A DNA stretch of 40,413 bases from Cyanobium sp. C1_MAG_00004 (GCA_027486935.1 JAIXOF010000101.1:1-40413), one strand, 5' to 3'; shown: positions 26,112-35,223, numbered from the stretch's first letter. Made by a program: numbers and translations. Notes: generated by a model from the letters alone, not told the origin.

Positions 26112-27704
26112 ATGCGCCGTCCCCTGGCCACGACCAACCCATCCCTGGCGCCGACGGCACCCCGCCGTCGGCCTGGCGTGCCGTCTGCGCCTGACCAGAT
26201 TGCTCAGGTCCTGAGCGAACCTGCTCAGCCGGCTGCGGCCCTTGGTCGCGTGCGGCCGATGCGTGCCCCGCGCCCCAGCCCTCCTGGAGTTGCTGGGCGC
26301 TTGCATCCATTGACTGATGCAAGGGCCAATGCAGCCCTGCAGCAGTACGAGAGTCAGGTCAAGGACAGCTTCGACAAGATCGTGCCTGTGCTCAAGCGGA
26401 TTGCCGCTCTGCAGCATGAATCGACCTTCATCGAGCAGGCCCAACAGCTGGCGCGTCAGGAGTTCGGCTTTACCCTTCCCCTCCCCATTCTGGAGACCGC
26501 TTGGGTCAGTCAACTGGACATGCGAACTCTGTTCGCCTGGTGCGTGTTCGAGACCTATGAGCACACCAGTGCAGGGTTCTTCGAGCAGGACCCCCTGGGC
26601 GGCCAGCCCGGCAGTGATGCGGCCAAAACCTTCAACCTGTTTCTGCTGTCCTGCGGTTTCCACCTGCTCGACATCACCCCCTGCGCCGACGGCCGTTTGG
26701 CCCATGCGATCGCCTACGCCCTGCGACTGCCCTTTGCTTCGGTGCGCCGACGCTCCCATGCCGGGGCCCTGTTTGACGTTGAAAACACCGTCAACCGTTG
26801 GGTCAAGACCGAGCACCGTCGCTATCGCGAGGGGGTTCCCAACAGTGCCCATGACGACACCCGCTATTTGAAGGTCGTCCTCTATCACTTCAGCTCAAAA
26901 GACCCCAGTCACGAGGGCTGTGCCGCCCATGGCAGTGATGACGCTCTCGCCGCCAGCAGTGGCCTGGCCCGCCTGAACGATTTCCAGCAGGCCGTCGAGA
27001 ACAGCTTTTGCTGTGGGGCCTCGGTTGATCTCCTGCTTCTGGGGATCGACACCGACACCGATGCCATTCGTGTTCACGTTCCGGGAATGGATGGCAGCAC
27101 CAACCTTCAACGTTGGTTGGATGCCACCGATGTGTATGCCGAGACTGCCGGCATGACGGTCGAGCAGGCAAGGGCGGCGGTTGAGCGCATGGTCCAAGAC
27201 GCGGCTGCCGCCACACCCGATCCCGGCATGGTTCGTCTGATCAGCCGACTGTTGGAGAACAACATGTCGCAGCTCGATTATGTGCGCCAGTTTCATCAAG
27301 GCGCTTACAGCGATGCGGGCCATGCCGAGCGTTTCATCGGTGTCGGGATCGGCTTTAAAGAGGTTCACCTGCGCAACCTCACCTACTTCGCTTACATGGA
27401 CACGGTTGAAGAAGGGGCTCCTGATCTCGATGTTGGTGTCAAGATTTTCAAGGGACTCAATGTCTCCCGCGGCTTGCCTGTGCCAGTGGTTGTTCGTTTC
27501 GACTACAACGGTCAGGTTCCAGGCGCCCGTGAACGGGCGGTCGAGCGAGCCCAGCGTGTGCAGGCTGCGATTGAGCAGCGTTACAGCGACCTGGTGCAGC
27601 AGGGCCTGATGCATGCCCTGCTGACCGTGCGGGATCAGGAACGCCACTGCCCTGCGGAAGCGGTAGGTTCCACCATCAACTTCGCGAGCACTGGAGGGCA
27701 CTGA
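26112..27704 (+). CDS. csoS3: Carboxysomal beta-type carbonic anhydrase CsoSCA (CsoS3)
   Basis: Shell-associated carbonic anhydrase that turns HCO3- into CO2 within the carboxysome. 530 residues. The N-terminal 60 or so residues are Pro/Arg-rich and disordered; in other systems this tail tethers the enzyme to RuBisCO. The catalytic domain contains PCADGR with the C-x-D-x-R motif at C191, D193 and R195. The other zinc ligands fit H259 in LYHFSS and C270 in HEGCAAHG, with the 11-residue spacing of the Halothiobacillus enzyme. A defunct second half follows, as in the family. It starts at ATG 26112, 7 bp after csoS2. Confidence 0.95.
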   Translation: MRRPLATTNPSLAPTAPRRRPGVPSAPDQIAQVLSEPAQPAAALGRVRPMRAPRPSPPGVAGRLHPLTDARANAALQQYESQVKDSFDKIVPVLKRIAALQHESTFIEQAQQLARQEFGFTLPLPILETAWVSQLDMRTLFAWCVFETYEHTSAGFFEQDPLGGQPGSDAAKTFNLFLLSCGFHLLDITPCADGRLAHAIAYALRLPFASVRRRSHAGALFDVENTVNRWVKTEHRRYREGVPNSAHDDTRYLKVVLYHFSSKDPSHEGCAAHGSDDALAASSGLARLNDFQQAVENSFCCGASVDLLLLGIDTDTDAIRVHVPGMDGSTNLQRWLDATDVYAETAGMTVEQARAAVERMVQDAAAATPDPGMVRLISRLLENNMSQLDYVRQFHQGAYSDAGHAERFIGVGIGFKEVHLRNLTYFAYMDTVEEGAPDLDVGVKIFKGLNVSRGLPVPVVVRFDYNGQVPGARERAVERAQRVQAAIEQRYSDLVQQGLMHALLTVRDQERHCPAEAVGSTINFASTGGH

Positions 27705-27705
27705 G

Positions 27706-28014
27706 ATGTTGATCTGCAAGGTCGTCAAACCCCTGGTCTCCACCAATCGCATTCCCGATTTCGAACACAAGCACCTGCTGGTCGTCCTCGACGGCAGCAC
27801 CCAAAAGGTTGCTGTCGATGCGGTCGGTTGCATACCCGGCGACTGGGTGATCTGCGTGGGCAGTTCTGCCGCCCGCGAAGCCGCCGGTAGCAAGTCCTAT
27901 CCCAGTGACCTGACGATCGTCGGGATCATTGATCACTGGGATCCTGAGGCTGCCAAACCCACTGCACCACAAGCCGGATCGGTTGTCGCGCCGTCCCCAG
28001 GGGGTGCCAGGTAA
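27706..28014 (+). CDS. csoS4A: Carboxysome vertex protein CsoS4A (BMC-P pentamer)
   Basis: 102-residue pentameric EutN/CcmL-type protein that closes the twelve vertices of the icosahedral shell. It opens LICKVVKPLVSTNRIPDFEH and continues VAVDAVGCIPGDWVICVGSS and LTIVGIIDHW, the family core. A C-terminal Pro/Ala-rich tail of about 20 residues follows. It starts one base after the csoS3 TGA, and its stop shares a base with the csoS4B start. Confidence 0.95.
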   Translation: MLICKVVKPLVSTNRIPDFEHKHLLVVLDGSTQKVAVDAVGCIPGDWVICVGSSAAREAAGSKSYPSDLTIVGIIDHWDPEAAKPTAPQAGSVVAPSPGGAR

Positions 28015-28265
28015 TGGAGATCATGCAAGTCACCGGTTCCCTGGTGTGCACCCAACGTGTCGGTGGTCTCAAGCACTGGAATCTGCGGGTACTCCGTACG
28101 GCCAAAGGCAAGCTCAACGTGGCTGTCGACCCCGTTGGCGCCTCCCCCGGCAACTGGGTCTTCACCGCCAGCGGCTCAGCAGCACGCTTTGCCTGTGGCG
28201 ATCCCGATACGTACACCGATCTCACGATCGGCGGAATCATCGATTTCTGGGAGCCGGATGGTTAA
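28014..28265 (+). CDS. csoS4B: Carboxysome vertex protein CsoS4B (BMC-P pentamer)
   Basis: 83-residue second pentamer protein, paralogous to CsoS4A. MQVTGSLVCTQRVGGLKHWN and VAVDPVGASPGNWVFTASGS are diagnostic, ending LTIGGIIDFW. The first ATG is at 28014; an internal ATG at 28023 (MQVTG) is also possible. It overlaps the csoS4A stop by one base, so translation is likely coupled, keeping the two minor vertex proteins balanced. Confidence 0.94.
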   Translation: MEIMQVTGSLVCTQRVGGLKHWNLRVLRTAKGKLNVAVDPVGASPGNWVFTASGSAARFACGDPDTYTDLTIGGIIDFWEPDG

Positions 28266-28318
28266 GGGCGCATCCCGCGTTCTGAACGTTTCTGCTCCCT
28301 CGCTTCCGTCCTACCGCC

Positions 28319-28960
28319 ATGGCCACACCTTCCAAGCCCTCTGCCGCGTCCCATGGCCCGGCCGCAGCGGCCGCCGCTGGTGCCACCCCTGCAAAAGTCT
28401 CTGCAGTTCCTGCAGACGCCAAGGCCAGCACGGCCCAACCCCAGGCGCCGGCCGTCAAGGCCGTCACTCCCGAGGTGTTGCCCGCTGCCACCAGCACAAC
28501 CCGTGCCACCAGCCGCGCCTCTGCCTCAAGGGCCACATCCAGCCGTAGCACCACTCGCAGCAGCAGCGCCCGCAGCAGCGGCGTCCCCAACAGCAGCAGT
28601 GGCCGTGGCGGCCGTGGCATCACACCTCCCTCGAATTCTCCCTCCAGCACTCCGATGGCTTCCAACATTCAGGGCGTCGCCCTCGGCATGATCGAAACCC
28701 GTGGCCTGGTGCCGGCGATCGAGGCGGCTGACGCCATGACCAAGGCGGCCGAGGTGACCATGGTTGCCCGCGAGTTCGTCGGTGGCGGTTATGTGACCGT
28801 GTTGGTGCGCGGCGAAACCGGTGCCGTCAACGCCGCCGTGCGTGCCGGTGCCGATGCCTGCGAGCGCGTTGGCGACGGCCTGGTGGCGGCCCACATCATT
28901 GCGCGCCCCCACAGCGAAGTCGAGTCTGTGCTGGGCAGCGCTGGTAACCGACGCGCTTGA
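28319..28960 (+). CDS. csoS1E: CsoS1E-type shell protein: BMC-H domain with a long disordered N-terminus
   Basis: 213 residues. The C-terminal part (about 115-205) is a BMC-H domain nearly identical to CsoS1A: GMIETRGLVPAIEAADAMTK is shared exactly, with substitutions such as RLI to TMV. The first 110 residues are Ala/Pro-rich, then Ser/Thr/Arg-rich (ATSRASASRATSSRSTTRSS), with no predicted structure. An internal ATG at 28655 would give a plain BMC-H protein. Neither start has an obvious Shine-Dalgarno, so two products are possible. It would enter shell hexamers and expose a cationic tail to the lumen or cytoplasm. The E name follows the extended paralogues known in marine Synechococcus. Confidence 0.82.
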   Translation: MATPSKPSAASHGPAAAAAAGATPAKVSAVPADAKASTAQPQAPAVKAVTPEVLPAATSTTRATSRASASRATSSRSTTRSSSARSSGVPNSSSGRGGRGITPPSNSPSSTPMASNIQGVALGMIETRGLVPAIEAADAMTKAAEVTMVAREFVGGGYVTVLVRGETGAVNAAVRAGADACERVGDGLVAAHIIARPHSEVESVLGSAGNRRA

Positions 28961-28965
28961 TCATC

Positions 28966-29454
28966 ATGGGCGCCGTTCATCCGCGCGTCCTCGGCATCCT
29001 GGGCCGCGCCCTGAGCCTTGAGCTCACTGCGGTCCAGCAGTACATGACCCAGGCGTCCCTGTTGGAGCTTTGGGGTGATCACGATTCCGCAGCGCGCTTT
29101 CGCCGCGAAACCGTCGAAGAGCTGCGCCACGCCGAAACGTTGGTGCAGCGCATGCTGGCTCTGGGTGCGGCACCCGCTGCCTCCCAGCTGCGGCCTGTCA
29201 CCCTCGCGGCCGATCTGGGTGGTCTGTTACGTCAGAATCTGGCACTCGAGCAGGATCTGATCCACCTCTATGCCGAGGCTGTTCGCTTCACCCTGCTGAT
29301 CGGGGACCAACACTCCTGTGACCTGTTCACAGCCCTCCTCGACGACGAGGAGCATCACCTGCGACAGCTGAGGGACTGGCTGGCTGACCGCCCCCGCGAG
29401 TCAGGCTTTTCCGGCAACCCCGACAGGGACCCTCACGCCCGTGCCACCTTCTAA
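28966..29454 (+). CDS. Ferritin-like / bacterioferritin-type protein of the cso operon
   Basis: 162 residues, an all-helical ferritin-like four-helix protein. Diiron ligands are suggested by E19 in SLELTAVQQY, E52 and H55 in EELRH, a Glu in NLALEQDLIHLY, and the DDEEHH cluster near the C-terminus. Bacterioferritin-like genes are common companions of cso operons; their role is unproven, perhaps iron or oxidant handling. A TTG at 28957 would overlap the csoS1E stop; ATG 28966 is preferred. Followed after 23 bp by ndhF4. Confidence 0.8.
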   Translation: MGAVHPRVLGILGRALSLELTAVQQYMTQASLLELWGDHDSAARFRRETVEELRHAETLVQRMLALGAAPAASQLRPVTLAADLGGLLRQNLALEQDLIHLYAEAVRFTLLIGDQHSCDLFTALLDDEEHHLRQLRDWLADRPRESGFSGNPDRDPHARATF

Positions 29455-29477
29455 CCCCGTCGATCGCCGCCCCGCTG

Positions 29478-31349
29478 GTGCAGTCCTTGAGTGAAGCCCT
29501 GCCGTTACCGCTGCAATTCACCTGGCTGATCCCGATCTACGGCTTCAGCGGCATGCTCCTGTCGCTGCCCTGGGCGACCGGGTGGATCAAGCGCAACGGC
29601 CCCCGGCCTGCTGCCTATCTCAATCTGCTGGTCACCCTGTTGGCTGTCCTGCACGGCAGCCTGGTCATTCGTGATGTTCTCGCGATCGGTCCCCAGCACC
29701 TTGACTTCGTCTGGTTCAATGCCGCCGACCTGACCCTGCGCCTTGGGTTTGACCTTTCATTGACCAACCTGGCCGCACTCGAGCTGGTCACCACCATGAG
29801 CCTGGTCTGCCAGGTCTACGCCCTGGGTTACCTGGACAAGGAGTGGTCCCTGGCCCGTTTCTACGCGTTGGTGGGGTTCTTTGAAGGGGCCATGAGTGGG
29901 GTGGTGCTGAGCAGCAATCTCTTCCTGAGTTATTTCCTGCTGGAGATGCTCACCCTCTCCACCTATCTGCTGGTCGGGTTCTGGTATGCCCAACCCCTGG
30001 TCGTCACGGCCGCCAGGGATGCGTTTCTGACCAAGCGGGTCGGTGATGTGCTGCTGCTCATGGGTGTGGTCGCCCTGGCTGCCTGGACCGGTTCACTCGA
30101 GTACAACGATCTGTACGACTGGGCCTCTGAGAATGCATCCACGGGCGCGATCGCTCCGCTGGCCGGCACCCTGCTGGGCCTGGGTCTGATTGCCGGTCCC
30201 ATCGGCAAATGCGCCCAGTTCCCCATGCACCTCTGGCTGGATGAGGCGATGGAGGGACCCAACCCGGCCTCGATCCTGCGCAATTCGGTGGTGGTGACCT
30301 GCGGGGCAGTCGTGCTGATGAAATTGATGCCGGTTGTGGCACCCCTTTCCCCTCTGGCGACCCAGGTGCTGCTGGTGGTCGGCAGCATCAGTGCCATCGG
30401 CGGCGCCCTGGTTGCCCTGGCCCAGGTCGACCTGAAACGGGCTTTCAGCTACTCGACCACGTCCTACCTGGGCCTGGTGTTCATCGCCATCGCCCTGCAG
30501 CGTCCCGGCCTGGCTCTTCTGCTGCTGTTGGCCCACGGCCTGGCCCGCGCCCTGCAGTTCATGGGCGTGGGCAGCATCATTGCGACCACGAATTGCCAGG
30601 ACCTCAGCGAACTGGGGGGCATCGGCACCCGCATGCCAGCAACCCTGCTGGCGTTTGTGGTTGGTGGGGCCGGCGTGGTGGGGCTGTTCCCCCTGGGCAC
30701 GTTCTGGTGCTTCGCTCTGATGCTCAATACCCTGCTGCCCGCCTCGCCGCTGTTAGCAACGGTCTTTCTGCTGACCAATGCGCTCACCGCCGCCAATGTC
30801 GTGCGAGTGGTCCGCTCGGTGTTTGGGGGAAGCCCCACTCCCAAATGCAGGCGCACCCCTGAATGCAACTGGTTGATGGCGCTGCCGATGGTCAGCCTGA
30901 CTGTCCTGGTGCTGCTGTTGCCCTGGATCATGCAACGGTTCGATCCGGTGCCGGGCATCGGTTCGTTCCCCCTGCCCGTTGCCCTGGGTGTGGCCGGCAG
31001 CGCTGCCGCTGGCGTGGTCGTCGGCAGCCTGCTGCCCCAGGATCAGTTCTGGTCACGGGCCACCACCCCCTGGCTGCGATTGCTGCAGGACCTCCTGGCC
31101 TACGACTTCTACACACCCGAGATCTACCGCCGCACGATCGTTGCGCTGGTGGCCTCCTTAGCGCGCATCACCCTGTGGGTGGACCGGATCCTGATCAAGG
31201 GATTGGTCGATGGGCTCGGGAGACTGTCCCTTGTCACCGCCGAGGGGCTCAAACTCACGGTCAGTGGCCAACTGCAGAGCTACGTGTTGACCGTGATCGC
31301 AGCCCTGCTGTTGCTGTTGGGGAGCCTCCAATGGCTGAGGGGAGCCTGA
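29478..31349 (+). CDS. ndhF4: NAD(P)H-quinone oxidoreductase subunit F4
   Basis: Proton-pumping membrane subunit (NuoL-like) of the NDH-1_4 CO2-uptake complex. 623 residues, paralogous to ndhF3 at 15539-17416: compare LLEMLTLSTYLLVGFWY and GPIGKCAQFPMHLWLDEAME. It starts at GTG 29478; no ATG lies near. Assigned F4 because its partner CO2-hydration gene is the shorter, CupB-like type without a cupS. It continues the carboxysome operon on the same strand, so shell and low-affinity CO2 uptake are probably co-expressed. Confidence 0.87.
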   Translation: MQSLSEALPLPLQFTWLIPIYGFSGMLLSLPWATGWIKRNGPRPAAYLNLLVTLLAVLHGSLVIRDVLAIGPQHLDFVWFNAADLTLRLGFDLSLTNLAALELVTTMSLVCQVYALGYLDKEWSLARFYALVGFFEGAMSGVVLSSNLFLSYFLLEMLTLSTYLLVGFWYAQPLVVTAARDAFLTKRVGDVLLLMGVVALAAWTGSLEYNDLYDWASENASTGAIAPLAGTLLGLGLIAGPIGKCAQFPMHLWLDEAMEGPNPASILRNSVVVTCGAVVLMKLMPVVAPLSPLATQVLLVVGSISAIGGALVALAQVDLKRAFSYSTTSYLGLVFIAIALQRPGLALLLLLAHGLARALQFMGVGSIIATTNCQDLSELGGIGTRMPATLLAFVVGGAGVVGLFPLGTFWCFALMLNTLLPASPLLATVFLLTNALTAANVVRVVRSVFGGSPTPKCRRTPECNWLMALPMVSLTVLVLLLPWIMQRFDPVPGIGSFPLPVALGVAGSAAAGVVVGSLLPQDQFWSRATTPWLRLLQDLLAYDFYTPEIYRRTIVALVASLARITLWVDRILIKGLVDGLGRLSLVTAEGLKLTVSGQLQSYVLTVIAALLLLLGSLQWLRGA

Positions 31350-31353
31350 ACTG

Positions 31354-32862
31354 ATGCTGCTCTCCTCCCTGCTGTTGATCCCGTTTGTCGGGTCGTTGGT
31401 CGTGCTGCTGTGGCCGGGTGGGCCCAGCCCCCAGCGCCTGCGGCTCGTAACGATTCTGATCCTGGTAGCCCAGCTGCTGGTCAGCCTCGGGGCGATTGCG
31501 CTGTTTGATCCAACGGCCCCCGGCATGCAATTGCAGGAACTGCATGCCTGGGTACCGGGCATCGGCCTGGATTACGCCCTGGGCATCGATGGGCTCTCAC
31601 TGCCGCTGGTGCTGATCAACGCTGCCTTGACCCTGGTTTCGGCGGTGATCACCCGCGACATCGACAAGCGCCCGCGCATCTATTTCGCCATGCTGCTGCT
31701 GATCAGCGGTGCCGTGAATGGTGCATTTCTGGCCGAGAACCTGTTGCTCTTCTTCCTGTTCTATGAGCTTGAACTGATCCCGCTGTGGCTGCTGATCTCG
31801 GTTTGGGGTGGGGCCAACCGGGCCTATGCCGCCACCAAATTTCTGATCTTCACTGCCGTGTCGGGCATGTTGATCCTTGGCGCGTTTCTGGGGCTATCCC
31901 TGCTGACCGGCACGGTCGATTTCAGCCTGACCCCTGTGCTCTCTGATCGGTTGACGATCGGGGGGCAGCTGCTGCTGCTGATCCCACTGCTGATCGGATT
32001 TGGGATCAAGATTCCGTTGGTTCCGTTGCACAATTGGTTGCCCGATGCCCACACCCAGGCGTCGACGCCGTTGTCGGTGCTGCTGGCTGGCGTGTTGCTG
32101 AAACTCGGAACCTATGGATTGCTGCGCTTTGGCCTGCAGCTGTTTCCCGAGGCCTGGGCCCGCATTGCCCCTGCCCTGGCGATCTGGGCCGCCTTTTCGG
32201 TGCTGTATGGCTCTTTGGCGGCGATCGGCCAGACCGACATGAAGCGCATGGTGGCCTTCAGCTCGGTCGGCCACATGGGTTACGTGCTGTTGGCTGCCGC
32301 TGCGGGTACGCCGGTGGCTCTGCTGGGGGCTGTCTTCCAGATGGTCAGCCATGGCCTGATCTCAGCCCTGCTATTCCTGCTGGTGGGGATTGTCTATCGC
32401 AAGACCGGAACCAGGGATCTGCAGGTGCTCCATGGCCTGCTCAACCCTGAAAAGGGGTTGCCGCTGACAGGCTCGCTGATGATCGTCGCGGTGATGGCCA
32501 GCGCCGGCCTGCCGGGCATGGCCGGCTTCATTTCAGAGTTCCTGGTGTTTCGCGGCAGCATCGGCGTGTTTCCCCTGGCCACCCTGTTGTCAATGGTCGG
32601 TTCTGGCCTGACAGCGGTGTACTTTTTGCTGCTGGTCAACCGGGCCTTCTTTGGACGTTTGGCGATCACTCCCCCCAGCGGCGACGCCCAGGTGGATGGG
32701 CGTCTCGACGTACGCCTGTCACCCGTTGCCCTGCGGGAGACATTGCCGGCGATTGCCCTGGCTGCAGGGGTGGTCCTGCTGGGATTGTGGCCCGCCAGCC
32801 TCGGCCATCTCAGCGAGGCGGCCACCACGGCCATGGGCCTGACCATCGGGGGGGTTGCCTGA
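31354..32862 (+). CDS. ndhD4: NAD(P)H-quinone oxidoreductase subunit D4
   Basis: NuoM/MrpD-like membrane subunit of NDH-1_4, 502 residues, about fourteen membrane segments. LDYALGIDGLSLPLVLINA, LFYELELIPLWLLISVWGG and KIPLVPLHNWLPDAHTQAST carry the conserved Glu, Lys and His. The HxxLPDAH form is closer to ordinary NdhD than the ndhD3 copy, whose equivalent reads LHGWQPLTYSQA. It lies 4 bp after ndhF4 and abuts cupB. Confidence 0.88.
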   Translation: MLLSSLLLIPFVGSLVVLLWPGGPSPQRLRLVTILILVAQLLVSLGAIALFDPTAPGMQLQELHAWVPGIGLDYALGIDGLSLPLVLINAALTLVSAVITRDIDKRPRIYFAMLLLISGAVNGAFLAENLLLFFLFYELELIPLWLLISVWGGANRAYAATKFLIFTAVSGMLILGAFLGLSLLTGTVDFSLTPVLSDRLTIGGQLLLLIPLLIGFGIKIPLVPLHNWLPDAHTQASTPLSVLLAGVLLKLGTYGLLRFGLQLFPEAWARIAPALAIWAAFSVLYGSLAAIGQTDMKRMVAFSSVGHMGYVLLAAAAGTPVALLGAVFQMVSHGLISALLFLLVGIVYRKTGTRDLQVLHGLLNPEKGLPLTGSLMIVAVMASAGLPGMAGFISEFLVFRGSIGVFPLATLLSMVGSGLTAVYFLLLVNRAFFGRLAITPPSGDAQVDGRLDVRLSPVALRETLPAIALAAGVVLLGLWPASLGHLSEAATTAMGLTIGGVA

Positions 32863-32863
32863 G

Positions 32864-34006
32864 ATGCCGGTTATTTCAGCCGATCTGGTTCATGTCGAGC
32901 CCTCCCTCAGCTGTGATGAGCTGCAGCGACGCCTGCTGAGCGGCCAGACCCTGCTGGCCGAGAGCAGCGACCATCTGCTCGAGGTCGTCGGGGTGCTCGA
33001 AAGTTATGGGGAGGTGCTCGATGCCTACAGCCTGAACCTGATCTACCAGGCGGAGCATCAGTTTCTCAATCCCGTCCCGGTCTTCAAGTACCTCGATGGT
33101 GACCTGAGCCCAGCCAAGATCTGGCGCCATCTCAACCACGACCGCATCAACTTCGAGTACGCCGAGTACTGCCAGAAGGCCATGTTCTGGCATGGCACCG
33201 GTGGACTGGATGCTTACCTCGACGGTGAAGCCTTTGCCTCGAATTGCCAGGCCATCATCGCCGCCAAACGCCGGCGGGATCCACTCCTGGCCCTGCTGAA
33301 TCCCCTCTTTCCTGGTTTCCTGCCTGAGCTGATTCGCTCAGCTGCCACCACCCACGCCCTCGGTCAGTTCTGGCGGGTGATGAGCGATCTCTTTCTTGAT
33401 CTGGCCCGGGCCGAGCGCAGCGGACAGGTCAGCACGATTGCCCATGTGGTCGACTTCATCAAGGAGGGTCTGGTGGCTGCAGCCGCCAATCCGATTACCT
33501 ATGGGGTCACGATTGCCGGGCAGCACCATTGGGTCCTGCCGCCGGAAGCGGGCCTGACCTTTCTGGTCGATGTGGCGGTCCCCTACGTGGAAGCGGTGTT
33601 CCTGCGGGGCATGCCGTTTCTTGGCACCGTCAGCTTCAACGCCCAGGCCCAGCAGATCTCGCCCGATCAGGCCCAATTTGCCTATGGGGCCCTTTATGCC
33701 GATCCCCTGCCCAGCATGGGGGCCGGTATCCCCCCCAGTCTGCTGCTGCAGGACATGTACCGCCACCTGCCCGAGCCGTTGCACCAGTGGTACCGCCAGC
33801 GCACCCGTGGCGAAGGCGACGTGCGCGTGAAGATCTGCATGAGCTTCCAGAAGTCGATGTTCTGTGTCACCAACGCCGCCATCAACGGCACCATGCCCCA
33901 TCCGCTCTCGACCACAGACCCGCAGCAGCAGGCCGCCAACGCGGCCTATGCCCTGGCCTGGGCCGACCGCCTGGCGGCAGGTCGCACCGATTGTCTGGCG
34001 GCGTAA
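32864..34006 (+). CDS. cupB: CO2 hydration protein CupB (ChpX)
   Basis: CO2-hydrating subunit of NDH-1_4, 380 residues, paralogous to CupA here but about 55 residues shorter. Shared blocks include LNLIYQAEHQFLNPVPVFKY, RHLNHDRINFEYAEYCQKAM and KICMSFQKSMFCVTNAAI. ATG 32864 is one base after the ndhD4 stop; a TTG at 32855 would overlap it and is less likely. Length and absence of a fasciclin partner support CupB. The CupA/CupB split would need a tree. Confidence 0.86.
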   Translation: MPVISADLVHVEPSLSCDELQRRLLSGQTLLAESSDHLLEVVGVLESYGEVLDAYSLNLIYQAEHQFLNPVPVFKYLDGDLSPAKIWRHLNHDRINFEYAEYCQKAMFWHGTGGLDAYLDGEAFASNCQAIIAAKRRRDPLLALLNPLFPGFLPELIRSAATTHALGQFWRVMSDLFLDLARAERSGQVSTIAHVVDFIKEGLVAAAANPITYGVTIAGQHHWVLPPEAGLTFLVDVAVPYVEAVFLRGMPFLGTVSFNAQAQQISPDQAQFAYGALYADPLPSMGAGIPPSLLLQDMYRHLPEPLHQWYRQRTRGEGDVRVKICMSFQKSMFCVTNAAINGTMPHPLSTTDPQQQAANAAYALAWADRLAAGRTDCLAA

Positions 34007-34015
34007 GTTGACCTG

Positions 34016-34276
34016 ATGGATCAGCCCTGGACGCCAAGGCCCAAGCCCGAGCAGGCCGACCGGCTCGAACGGCGCATCGAGTTTGCCGATTACCAGGAGA
34101 CGCGCGATTTTCTCGAGCGACTCAACAGCCTCTCCGAGGCCCAGAACCGTTTTGCCGACCTCAGCTTCGGTCGAACGTACGTGAACATCACCGTGCGGCC
34201 CACCGACGATGGGGCCACCATTGGCGACGACGACCATCGTTTTGCCGCAGCGATCGACGCCCTGCTTCAGGCCTGA
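34016..34276 (+). CDS. acRAF: acRAF-type RuBisCO assembly factor (pterin-dehydratase fold)
   Basis: 86 residues with the fold pattern of pterin-4a-carbinolamine dehydratase: [39 protein letters not shown], then [12 protein letters not shown]. The catalytic His-His-Pro of true dehydratases (normally in the SEAQNRFAD position) is missing. Alpha-carboxysome operons encode such a non-catalytic homologue, acRAF, which acts as a RuBisCO assembly chaperone. Its place just before cbbX fits. The TGATG overlap with cbbX suggests coupled translation. Confidence 0.85.
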   Translation: MDQPWTPRPKPEQADRLERRIEFADYQETRDFLERLNSLSEAQNRFADLSFGRTYVNITVRPTDDGATIGDDDHRFAAAIDALLQA

Positions 34277-35223
34277 TGGATGGGTCTTTGCCCAGCGATG
34301 CCCACGCCCCAGGGGACCCAGGTGCCTGCATCAATCTTCAGGACACCTATGACGGCGCCGGCATCGAAGCGGTGCTCGATCAACTCGATCGCGAGCTGAT
34401 CGGATTGAAGCCGGTCAAGGCCCGCATCCGTGAGATTGCGGCCCTGCTGGTGATTGACAAAGCCCGGGCCGGGCTCGGTCTGCAAACGACTCCGCCCAGC
34501 CTGCACATGTCCTTCACAGGACGGCCAGGCACCGGCAAGACCAGCGTGGCCGAACGCATGAGCATGATCCTGCACAAGCTGGGGTACGTGCGCAAGGGAC
34601 ACGTGGTCACCGCCACCCGCGATGACCTGGTGGGTCAGTACATCGGCCACACCGCCCCAAAGACCCGCGAGATGCTGAAGAAGGCCATGGGTGGGGTGCT
34701 GTTCATCGATGAGGCCTATTACCTCTACCGACCTGAGAACGAGCGCGATTACGGCGCTGAGGCGATCGAGATCCTGCTGCAGGTGATGGAGAACAACCGC
34801 GACGATCTGGTGGTGATCTTCGCCGGCTACAAGGAACGGATGGACGTCTTCTACCAGAGCAATCCGGGTCTGTCGTCCAGGGTCGCCAACCACATTGATT
34901 TCCCCGATTACAGCGCCGATGAACTGTTGGCCATCGCCCGCCTGATCCTGGCGGCTGAGCACTACCGCTTCAGCGACGAGGCGACCGCCGCTTTTGGCGA
35001 GTACATCCGCCGCCGCATGAAATTGCCCTTTTTTGCCAACGCCCGCTCGATTCGCAATGCGATCGATCGAGCCCGCATGCGTCAGGCGGGTCGGCTGTTC
35101 AAACGCATGGGGCAACCCCTGAGTCGTCAGGATCTGATGACGATCGAGGCCGAGGACATCACGGCCTCGCGGGTGTTTTCCGGTGAGCTTGAGGGGCGCG
35201 ACCGGGCCACACCACTGACCTGA
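34276..35223 (+). CDS. cbbX: RuBisCO activase CbbX (AAA+)
   Basis: AAA+ motor that removes inhibitory sugar phosphates from RuBisCO by threading the large-subunit C-terminus. 315 residues. Walker [10 protein letters not shown] lies at 82-90 and the pore loop QYIGHT near 121-126. Walker B is [10 protein letters not shown] at 141-150, and the arginine-rich [20 protein letters not shown] carries sensor-2. The first 30 residues are a variable leader. Last gene of the operon. Unlike many proteobacteria there is no cbbQ/cbbO pair here. A repeat at the gene end is described separately. Confidence 0.94.
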   Translation: MDGSLPSDAHAPGDPGACINLQDTYDGAGIEAVLDQLDRELIGLKPVKARIREIAALLVIDKARAGLGLQTTPPSLHMSFTGRPGTGKTSVAERMSMILHKLGYVRKGHVVTATRDDLVGQYIGHTAPKTREMLKKAMGGVLFIDEAYYLYRPENERDYGAEAIEILLQVMENNRDDLVVIFAGYKERMDVFYQSNPGLSSRVANHIDFPDYSADELLAIARLILAAEHYRFSDEATAAFGEYIRRRMKLPFFANARSIRNAIDRARMRQAGRLFKRMGQPLSRQDLMTIEAEDITASRVFSGELEGRDRATPLT

